From Candidatus Nitrosopumilus sp. (GTDB lineage Archaea; Thermoproteota; Nitrososphaeria; Nitrososphaerales; Nitrosopumilaceae), in the NCBI GenBank assembly GCA_016784625.1, contig JADHUF010000001.1, forward strand, positions 1 to 48,879: a DNA stretch of 48,879 nucleotides, read 5' to 3'. The notes under the pieces were generated by a model, which worked only from the letters and a program-made list of their open reading frames with translations, was not told the DNA's origin and ran no database searches. The position numbers and the translations under genes were made by a program. Positions 43,747-48,879 of the stretch are shown here, piece by piece. Every line of letters starts with the position of its first letter. The first letter of the stretch is position 1.

Positions 43747-44499
43747 TTACTTGCTTCTTTGAATTGCTTTTGCTATTTCTTGGAGTTTTTTGATACTTCC
43801 TCCTTTCTCAAGGAAAGTTCCAATAACTAAGGCATCCGCCCCTGCTTTAACCAAGCTTTGAGCAGTTTTCACATCTTTAATGCCTCCTCCAACTATCAAA
43901 AATCCATTAAAAGTACGTCTTACTGTCTTTACCATTTCAGGAGTAACATTGGTTTTTGCACCAGATCCTGCTTCCAAATATACAAATCTCATACCAAGAA
44001 ATTGAGCTGCAAGGGCATATGCTGCAGCAATTTTTGGTTTTTCAAATGGAATTCCTCGTGCTGAACCTACAAACCAAGCAGATGTCCCCTCTCCTATCAC
44101 CAAATAAGCAGTTGGGAGTGGCTCTAACCCAAATTTAAGAACACTTGGAGCTCCTAATGCTTGTGCTTGGGTGATAAAGTATGGGTTTTCTGAGTTCATT
44201 AGAGAGCTAAATAGAATTGCATCAGCATCAGGTACAACTCCAGTTACATTTCCAGGAAACAAGATTATTGGAATTTTAATGCCTTTTTTGATTCCTTTAA
44301 CCACCTGAGCCATCTCAATCTGATCAGTTGCAGAGGAACCACCAACTAAGATTGCGGAAGCACCAATCTTTTCAACATCCTTGGCAAGCTTACTTGATGC
44401 CTCTAGTTGTGACACTTCAGAATCAATTAACACAAACAATAATGCATTTTTCTTTTTTAATTCAGATTTTAGGAATGATTCTACTTTGTTTCCAGTCAT
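43747..44499 (-). CDS. Geranylgeranylglyceryl phosphate synthase
   Basis: This TIM-barrel prenyltransferase of the PcrB/GGGPS family joins geranylgeranyl diphosphate to glycerol 1-phosphate, the first ether step in archaeal lipids. ILFPGNVTGVVPDADAILFSS near 78-98, YLEAGSGAKTNV near 174-185 and IVGGGIKDVKTAQ near 203-215 (phosphate-binding) are typical. Length is 250 aa. The ATG at 44499 is 26 bp from a CTTTAAAG element, so it should be leaderless. It heads the operon with the DP2 gene. Confidence 0.94.
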   Translation of the reverse strand: MTGNKVESFLKSELKKKNALLFVLIDSEVSQLEASSKLAKDVEKIGASAILVGGSSATDQIEMAQVVKGIKKGIKIPIILFPGNVTGVVPDADAILFSSLMNSENPYFITQAQALGAPSVLKFGLEPLPTAYLVIGEGTSAWFVGSARGIPFEKPKIAAAYALAAQFLGMRFVYLEAGSGAKTNVTPEMVKTVRRTFNGFLIVGGGIKDVKTAQSLVKAGADALVIGTFLEKGGSIKKLQEIAKAIQRSK

Positions 44500-44520
44500 A
44501 ATTGGGGTTTGCAGATGACG

Positions 44521-44528
44521 CTTTAAAG
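44521..44528. promoter_or_regulatory. Palindromic TATA element between GGGPS and the 44565 gene
   Basis: CTTTAAAG is its own reverse complement. Its centre is 26 bp from the GGGPS ATG (44499) on the minus strand and 40 bp from ATG 44565 on the plus strand. It is the best TATA candidate in both directions. Confidence 0.5.
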
Positions 44529-44564
44529 TTTAATTGGAATGGTGGTATACAGATTTGTATAGCT

Positions 44565-44927
44565 ATGTCAGAGTCTGAAGGATCTAATTTTAACAATATT
44601 ATTCGTCAAATTATCAAAAAATCACTATTTACAGAGCGACAAATTGAAATTATTTTAAATCAGAAGGATCTTCTAGAGTCTAAATTTTCTATAAGTAAAG
44701 GAGCGTATTATAGACAAGTTGGGCAATCAAGAGGGAAATTAATTGCATTATTCTATTCAATCATACTTTTTCGTGGTCTAGGTATACTATTACCTGATGA
44801 TATTGATGTGATATCCAAACTTTCTGAGCAAATTAGTGTGATAAATGAGGGTGAGATTTTTCCGGAAAGAGAAGAAGAAGTCATTAGTGTGATAGATAGG
44901 CTCGTTCGACAGGCATGTAATATGTGA
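44565..44927 (+). CDS. Hypothetical helical protein (120 aa)
   Basis: No family recognised. The protein is mostly helical, with FTERQIEIILNQKDLLESKF (about 24-43) followed by SKGAYYRQVGQSRGKLIALFYSI (about 46-68), which resembles a helix-turn-helix with a recognition helix, and an acidic C-terminal helix. It may therefore be a small DNA-binding protein. The frame is open upstream to TTG at 44502, but that would precede the TATA element, so ATG at 44565 is chosen. It lies at the edge of a cluster of small regulators next to the origin. Confidence 0.6.
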   Translation: MSESEGSNFNNIIRQIIKKSLFTERQIEIILNQKDLLESKFSISKGAYYRQVGQSRGKLIALFYSIILFRGLGILLPDDIDVISKLSEQISVINEGEIFPEREEEVISVIDRLVRQACNM

Positions 44928-45016
44928 TGTTTGTGATGAGTATAACCAAAACAACTTGAGTAGTTTGTGATGATGTGTGTGAGTATGTTAATCTAAAGTG
45001 TGAAATAATATTGTTC

Positions 45017-45034
45017 AATCACGATAAATCACGA
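45017..45034. repeat. Paired AATCACGA motifs
   Basis: AATCACGA occurs at 45017-45024 and at 45027-45034, exactly one helical turn apart, 17 bp before the start of the membrane-anchored regulator. It may be an operator. No other copy was noticed in the spacer. Confidence 0.4.
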
Positions 45035-45050
45035 CATAGGCATAAAATTT

Positions 45051-45647
45051 GTGATGTTAGTAGAAATTCCTGAACCTGATGTGATTTTAGGTGTGATTTT
45101 AGCATTCTTGGTTGGTTTGGGTGCGTTGTATGTGTTCTACAAAGCACGTCCATTCATTAAATCTAAGAGTGAGATGATTGATGTATCTCAATCTGAGCGT
45201 TTAGAGTATTATGAAAGACAGTTAATTGATATGAAAATACGCCTAGATGCCATAGAGATACAAGGAATTGAGCAAAAACCAAGAGATCCTAACTTGGAAT
45301 TAAAACAATTCTTAGAGAAATTAACAAAGAACCAAACTCAAGAAGAGGAAGTTAGTCAATCTAGAGTTTTGAATAAAAGGTCTAATTCTACACCTAGTAT
45401 TTCCAATATTGTGCCTACAAACCCAACAGATTACGTGTTACATTTAATCACAAACAAAGCTATGACATCACGTGACATCCAAATCACATTAAAGAAAAGT
45501 AGAGAGCATACATCACGGTTAATGAAGAAATTATTTGAAGATGGGTTTGTCCAAAGAAACACAGAAACAAAACCATATACTTATTCGATAACTGAAAAAG
45601 GAAAAACAAAAGTTGATGGTGTTCAAACTGATCCTATAATTGTATAA
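45051..45647 (+). CDS. Membrane-anchored winged-helix regulator
   Basis: Residues about 10-30 (VILGVILAFLVGLGALYVFY) form one membrane helix at the N-terminus. A heptad-like charged segment (about 45-75) suggests a coiled coil, followed by a flexible linker. The C-terminus (about 120-190) reads TDYVLHLITNKAMTSRDIQI, then SREHTSRLMKKLFEDGFVQR and YSITEKGKTKV, a MarR-like winged helix. It is thus a DNA-binding domain tethered to the cytoplasmic face of the membrane. The start is GTG at 45051 or ATG at 45054. Target genes are unknown; paired AATCACGA sites lie just upstream. Confidence 0.72.
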   Translation: MMLVEIPEPDVILGVILAFLVGLGALYVFYKARPFIKSKSEMIDVSQSERLEYYERQLIDMKIRLDAIEIQGIEQKPRDPNLELKQFLEKLTKNQTQEEEVSQSRVLNKRSNSTPSISNIVPTNPTDYVLHLITNKAMTSRDIQITLKKSREHTSRLMKKLFEDGFVQRNTETKPYTYSITEKGKTKVDGVQTDPIIV

Positions 45648-45717
45648 GAATTTTCTTGAGTTTTTTAAAGTCTAATTATTGTTATTTGACCTAGTTTTTA
45701 GAGAATATAGATAATTC

Positions 45718-45733
45718 ATTATTAATTAATAAT
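45718..45733. repeat. 16-bp perfect palindrome
   Basis: ATTATTAATTAATAAT is self-complementary over 16 bp and lies 47 bp before the AbrB-like gene in very AT-rich DNA. It could be an operator, but its composition makes chance possible. Confidence 0.35.
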
Positions 45734-45748
45734 TATATAAGTTATTAA

Positions 45749-45758
45749 ATTATAAATA
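45749..45758 (+). promoter_or_regulatory. TATA box of the AbrB-like gene
   Basis: TTATAAATA is centred about 26 bp before the ATG at 45780, which fits leaderless transcription. Confidence 0.5.
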
Positions 45759-45779
45759 TTATTAAATTGTGGTAATAAT

Positions 45780-45944
45780 ATGTCTGTACAAGAGAATGAG
45801 GTCTTAGTGAAAATCACTTCGGCTGGAACAATATCTATTCCTAAACAATTTAGAAAATACATGGATATTCAAAAAGGTGAATATGTTAAGTTAATTCTTG
45901 GAAAAGATAGATTAATTGTAAGAAGAATCACCATTTCTGATTGA
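45780..45944 (+). CDS. AbrB/SpoVT-type swapped-hairpin DNA-binding protein (54 aa)
   Basis: The frame from ATG at 45780 to TGA at 45942-45944 gives 54 aa. The sequence VKITSAGTISIPKQFRKYMDIQKGEYVKL, here split as VKITSAGTISIPKQFRKYM and DIQKGEYVKLIL, matches the AbrB fold: G-x-[IV]-x-[IV]-P-K-x-[FL]-R at residues about 16-25 and a K-G-[DE]-x-[VL] turn. Such proteins are dimeric transcription regulators or antitoxins. No toxin gene is paired with it: the next gene converges on it. It has its own TATA box. Confidence 0.82.
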   Translation: MSVQENEVLVKITSAGTISIPKQFRKYMDIQKGEYVKLILGKDRLIVRRITISD

Positions 45945-46331
45945 TTATTGTTGTTTTTGACCTATTTTGATGGTTTGATAAGTCCATTCTCTACCTGTTC
46001 TAGTTCTATCTACCCTACCTTTTGATGAAAATCGTGATAAATAGGTAGAGATTACACTAAGTTTTACTGGCTCGTTGTATTCATCTTCATATTTTTCAAG
46101 AATATTAGTGGAGGTAAATTTGCCCATAGGGAAGAATTTATCCACAATTGACCAGATTTTTGAGCCTACTGAGTCCATATTTGTTACTCCTTGCTCTTCT
46201 TCAATATTCATCAAATCCATCATTTCAAATATTTTAAGGACCTTTTCTCGGGTGACATTCCCCTCTAATTTAATATCATAACGAGCGCCTTCTGAATCCT
46301 CCATATCTATTCGAATACGTTTTTTAGCCAT
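45945..46331 (-). CDS. Winged-helix-like protein (128 aa) flanking the origin
   Basis: The N-terminus (KKRIRIDMEDSEGARYDIKLEG) is a charged beta hairpin; a helical middle (REKVLKIFEMMDLMNI) and a C-terminal part with FTSTNILEKYEDEYNE, VISTYLSRFSSKGRVDR and EWTYQTIK follow. The last part looks like a winged helix with a basic recognition helix and wing. It reads away from the origin and abuts the AbrB-like gene with no gap. A regulator of the neighbourhood or an origin-associated DNA-binding protein are both possible; the family is not recognised. Confidence 0.6.
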   Translation of the reverse strand: MAKKRIRIDMEDSEGARYDIKLEGNVTREKVLKIFEMMDLMNIEEEQGVTNMDSVGSKIWSIVDKFFPMGKFTSTNILEKYEDEYNEPVKLSVISTYLSRFSSKGRVDRTRTGREWTYQTIKIGQKQQ

Positions 46332-46489
46332 CTTTGAGATCTTAAAAATTAGATGTTAACAATTGAAATGATCCGAGAATATTTGTTAACTGTGTGGTTT
46401 GTTAATATTGACTGCGTAAGCCACGCCTAGATGAGGTTTTGTTATTAACAATATATTTTATAAATTATTTTAATTAAAGGGGGTATCAT

Positions 46490-46515
46490 GCCTGGAATGG
46501 AAATTAGAGGGTTAA
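46490..46515 (+). repeat. ORB-like element 1
   Basis: This is a 26-bp sequence beginning GCCTGGAATGGAAATTAGAG and ending GGTTAA, identical to element 2. TGGAAA followed by a G run resembles the core of archaeal origin recognition boxes bound by Orc1/Cdc6. Around it CTGGAAT (46492-46498) and ATTCCAG (46515-46521) form an inverted pair absent from element 2. Confidence 0.75.
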
Positions 46516-46551
46516 TTCCAGCATATTCACAATGTTAATATTATTCTTAAC

Positions 46552-46577
46552 GCCTGGAATGGAAATTAGAGGGTTAA
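46552..46577 (+). repeat. ORB-like element 2
   Basis: This copy is identical over 26 bp to element 1, in the same orientation, and starts 62 bp after it (about six helical turns). It is followed by AAATAAGG rather than TTCCAG, so identity stops exactly at GGTTAA. Confidence 0.75.
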
Positions 46578-46592
46578 AATAAGGTTTTAAGG

Positions 46593-46613
46593 TAATTTCT
46601 TAACAAGAAATTA
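46593..46613. repeat. Inverted repeat within the origin
   Basis: TAATTTCTT (46593-46601) and AAGAAATTA (46605-46613) are exact reverse complements separated by AAC. A 9-bp stem is unlikely to be wholly random, but AT-rich DNA lowers the significance. Confidence 0.45.
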
Positions 46614-46710
46614 ACATTTTTGTTAATTAAATATGAATTAGGTTTAACCCACACACCAATATTTCCACTCTATTTTTCTTAATTTTTTTATTTTTTAGAA
46701 AATCTAAAAC

Positions 46711-46726
46711 TAACTAAAATTAGTTA
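46711..46726. repeat. Dyad upstream of cdc6
   Basis: TAACTAAAATTAGTTA pairs TAACTAA with TTAGTTA around two bases. It lies about 95 bp before the cdc6 start and may be a control site for that gene. Confidence 0.4.
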
Positions 46727-46820
46727 ATGATAAACTAAACTAGAATTACTATTCTATTCTATACTCTCTTAATTCAGATATGGTTATGATATTATTGAGA
46801 GGAAATAAAGGTGTGTGAGT

Positions 46821-48023
46821 ATGACTGACCCTGTAGATAAAATGCTTGATGCAGCAGAATCTGGAAAATCTATTCTTAAAAACAGAGACATACTCCATTT
46901 TTCATATATTCCAGAAAACATACCACATAGAAATACTGAACAAGAACAAGTAACTCAATCATTATTACCAATTCTAAAACAATCAAGACCATCTAATCTT
47001 TTAGTATATGGAAAACCTGGAACTGGTAAAACATTAGTTGTAAAAAAAGTAATTTCTAAAATCCAAGAAAGAGTTGAGAAATCTAATTTTCCAATTAAAT
47101 TAATATATTCTAATTCTAAAGAGGAAACAACACTTTATGGATTATTAGTCAGCCTAGGCAGGCAATTAGGCTTAACTGAAAAAGAACTACCCACAACTGG
47201 CCTAGCAATAAGTGAGGTTTTCAAAAGACTTCTTAGTAAAATTAATGGGGAAAAACTTAACGCAATTTTTGTAATTGATGAGATTGACTATCTTGCCCAA
47301 TTAGTAGCAAAAACAGGCAAGGATATTCTATATCAACTTACAAGAGCAAACGAGCGACTAAAACAAGGATCTCTGACTTTGGTGGGAATTTCAAATGATC
47401 TAACTTTCAAAGAAAACCTAGATCCTAGAGTAATCAGCAGCCTAGGCGAAGAGGAAGTTGTCTTTACAAACTATGATGTAGAACAAATTAAAAAAATTCT
47501 TGAAGAAAGAATCAATAAAGCCTTTGTGGGTAATTCTGTAGAAGAGGCAGCCCTAAACCTATGTGCGGCATCTGCAGCAAAAGAACATGGTGATGCTCGT
47601 AGAGCAATTGACTTACTTCGTGTTGCAGGAGAAATTGCTGAACGACAACAATCAGACAAAGTTACAAAAAACCACGTAGAGGAAGCCTCCCAAAAAATTG
47701 ATGAAAGAAGAGAGGAAAAAGCCCTCAAATCATACCCACTTCATGAGAAATTAATCATTCTTGCAATTATGAAGGCAAACGGTTCTTCTACTGGTGAGAT
47801 TTACTCATCATATAAAAATCTCTGTAAAGTAGTTGGCCAAGATGATCTTACTCAAAGGAGAATGACACAAATGTTAAGTGAAATTGAATTATCTGGAATT
47901 ATTACTGGAAGACTAATTCATCAAGGAATTCATGGTAGGACAAAAAAATACAAACTTACAATTTCATCTGAAATGGTAAAAAAGACCTTCAAAGATGATC
48001 TAACTTTGCAAGATATTATCTGA
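46821..48023 (+). CDS. cdc6: Orc1/Cdc6 origin-recognition and helicase-loading ATPase
   Basis: This AAA+ initiator binds origin repeats and loads MCM. Walker A GKPGTGKT is near 66-73, Walker B FVIDEID near 153-159, and sensor-2/arginine-rich GDARRAIDLLRVAGE near 258-272. A C-terminal winged helix (about 310-400) binds ORB sequences. Length is about 400 aa, normal for the family. ATG at 46821 is chosen; GTG at 46815 would add 2 residues. The origin lies directly upstream. The end overlaps the convergent DP1 gene by 24 bp. Confidence 0.95.
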   Translation: MTDPVDKMLDAAESGKSILKNRDILHFSYIPENIPHRNTEQEQVTQSLLPILKQSRPSNLLVYGKPGTGKTLVVKKVISKIQERVEKSNFPIKLIYSNSKEETTLYGLLVSLGRQLGLTEKELPTTGLAISEVFKRLLSKINGEKLNAIFVIDEIDYLAQLVAKTGKDILYQLTRANERLKQGSLTLVGISNDLTFKENLDPRVISSLGEEEVVFTNYDVEQIKKILEERINKAFVGNSVEEAALNLCAASAAKEHGDARRAIDLLRVAGEIAERQQSDKVTKNHVEEASQKIDERREEKALKSYPLHEKLIILAIMKANGSSTGEIYSSYKNLCKVVGQDDLTQRRMTQMLSEIELSGIITGRLIHQGIHGRTKKYKLTISSEMVKKTFKDDLTLQDII

Positions 48024-48879
48024 ATTTGGATTATAGTTTTGATGAAAGACTTGGAAAGTTTTCAAATTCACCATAATTGCAATTCCTGGGTTTGGGGTCA
48101 TTCCAACACTAGCCTGAAATGGTGTTTGTTTTTGCCATGAACCAGAATTCACAAGTAAAATTCCCTTATACATATCCAATTCTGCTCTGTGAACATGACC
48201 CACATGGAAGATATCTGGGACATCCTCAATTACTAAAAGATCCTCTATTTCAGGCGCTATAGGTGTCTGACTTCCATAAATTGGACTTAGGTGCCTTGCC
48301 CTGAGAAGATGTTTCATTACATTTGTTGGTTTATCATAATTCATTCCTGGTGTGGTCTTTACAATATCATCTATACTTTGTCCGTGAAACATCATCACCT
48401 TTACACCATTTAATGAAACTACAGCTGGGTTTCCAACCATAATTACATTTTCTCTTTCCCATAAACTTGAATTGTATTTTTTTGGTATAGCTGGTTGAGG
48501 CAAAGCCCTTCTTCCAGGATCATGGTTTCCAGGCATTATTACGACCTTCATATTTTTAGGAATCTTTTCAATCAAACCATCTATTTTTGTAAGTTGCTCT
48601 TCGATGGTTTGGCAAACTAATTCTTTATCCTGATTTGGGTATATTCCGACTCCATCAGCTATATCTCCAGCAATTAAGATAAAACGAATTTTTTTTGCAG
48701 TTGAGTCTGGACTTGATAACCATGAAATAAACTCTGTAAATTCCTCTTCCATAAAGTACTTACTTCCAATATGCAGATCTGAAAGAAAGACAGCGTATAC
48801 TTCACTTTCTGATTTATTGGTAGCCTGATCTGGAATGTCTGGTAAAATTAGATCCTTGATGATAAACCCAGAATTTTTC
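48000..48879 (-). CDS. polB: DNA polymerase D small subunit DP1 (partial, 5' end missing)
   Basis: The minus-strand frame is open through the right edge of the window, so the first part of the gene lies outside. The visible 293 residues form the calcineurin-like 3'-5' exonuclease domain: LSDLHIGS, GDIADG, PGNHD, MFHGQS and GHVHRAE carry the metal ligands in the usual order. The C-terminus ends at 48000. DP1 partners DP2 (40357-43734) in the replicative polymerase. An internal ATG at 48752 is not the real start because LSDLHIGSKYF lies just before it. Confidence 0.93.
   Translation of the reverse strand, partial: KNSGFIIKDLILPDIPDQATNKSESEVYAVFLSDLHIGSKYFMEEEFTEFISWLSSPDSTAKKIRFILIAGDIADGVGIYPNQDKELVCQTIEEQLTKIDGLIEKIPKNMKVVIMPGNHDPGRRALPQPAIPKKYNSSLWERENVIMVGNPAVVSLNGVKVMMFHGQSIDDIVKTTPGMNYDKPTNVMKHLLRARHLSPIYGSQTPIAPEIEDLLVIEDVPDIFHVGHVHRAELDMYKGILLVNSGSWQKQTPFQASVGMTPNPGIAIMVNLKTFQVFHQNYNPNSDNILQS

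Larger units (their letters stand above)
46332..46820. other. Probable chromosomal replication origin (oriC)
   Basis: This 489-bp gene-free stretch lies directly before cdc6 and is bounded by the genes for both PolD subunits. It holds two identical ORB-like repeats (46490-46515, 46552-46577), a G run (AAAGGGGG at 46476-46483) just before the first, highly AT-rich DNA on both sides (46443-46475, 46523-46550) fit for unwinding, and dyads at 46593-46613 and 46711-46726. The TGTTAA hexamer recurs several times. In Archaea an origin next to orc1/cdc6 with ORB repeats is the usual arrangement. The origin call is inference but well supported. Confidence 0.75.

Noticed and set aside
44502..44564. TTG start at 44502 for the 44565 gene
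   Set aside because: The added residues lie over and upstream of the shared TATA element, so the RNA would not contain that start.
44933..44973. Two GTGATGA motifs as C and C' boxes of a C/D box sRNA
   Set aside because: No CUGA D or D' box at the right distance and no terminal stem; the motifs are in a GTGA-rich stretch.
45780..46331. AbrB-like gene and its neighbour as a toxin-antitoxin pair
   Set aside because: The genes are convergent, not an operon, and the neighbour looks like a winged helix, not a known toxin.
46490..46577. Two 26-bp direct repeats as a possible CRISPR
   Set aside because: Only two copies with one AT-rich spacer of 36 bp, no cas genes nearby, and the place before cdc6 plus the GGAAA...GGG core fits origin boxes better.
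48000..48752. DP1 beginning at the ATG at 48752
   Set aside because: The frame stays open to the window edge and contains the essential LSDLHIGS metal motif before that ATG; the gene is cut by the edge.

Overview
The window is a gene-dense, AT-rich (roughly one-third GC by eye) archaeal chromosome segment. It most likely comes from an ammonia-oxidising thaumarchaeon of the Nitrosopumilus/Nitrosarchaeum type. Evidence: a D-family DNA polymerase (DP1 and DP2), Orc1/Cdc6, GINS and PCNA, RNA polymerase subunit L with TFS, a thermosome, GGGP synthase, CCA-adding enzyme of archaeal class, an exported amicyanin-like blue-copper protein, cobalamin synthesis, and many short leaderless genes with a TATA box about 25 bp before the start codon. 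I saw no insertion sequence, prophage or CRISPR array.

Layout. 0-6.7 kb: cyclophilin, exported proteins, several very small zinc-binding proteins (one on the minus strand at 1489-1644), a PfkB kinase, an all-alpha dUTPase-like protein, and a two-gene operon of a DegT aminotransferase with a soluble MtrA-like corrinoid protein. 6.7-12.9 kb: TyrRS, CobJ/CbiH, a large exported protein with an internal duplication, aspartokinase, and the rpoL-tfs-pcn group. 13-17.6 kb: a pair of tandem paralogous micro-proteins (50 and 48 aa), a protein phosphatase, a cyclase-type hydrolase, a class V aminotransferase diverging from a RecA-fold protein without a P-loop, and a ferredoxin with a strong promoter and two near-identical upstream repeats. 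17.6-25.2 kb: membrane and surface genes (blue copper, a J-domain protein with HSD in place of HPD, APC permease, exported protein, KamA-type radical SAM enzyme, MscS channel). 25.2-33.4 kb: nucleotide and tRNA metabolism (PRPP synthetase, TrmG10, RNase Z, Sir2, UPF0200/UPF0201, ThpR, CCA-adding enzyme, an atypical kinase, tRNA-Pro). 33.4-40.4 kb: SDR, AN1 zinc finger, GINS, glutamine synthetase, thermosome, serine hydroxymethyltransferase. 40.4-48.9 kb: replication region with DP2, GGGP synthase, three small putative regulators, a probable replication origin at about 46332-46820, cdc6, and DP1 running off the right edge.

Main points of interest: (1) a candidate chromosomal origin next to cdc6, with two identical 26-bp ORB-like repeats 62 bp apart, A+T-rich stretches and dyads, bordered by the genes of both PolD subunits; (2) three adjacent small putative regulators beside it, one membrane-anchored; (3) the tandem micro-protein pair; (4) an MtrA-like corrinoid protein in a non-methanogen, translationally coupled to an aminotransferase; (5) divergent genes that seem to share one near-symmetric TATA element, and convergent genes whose stop codons interlock in four bases. 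Assignments come from motif reading only; no database search was possible.
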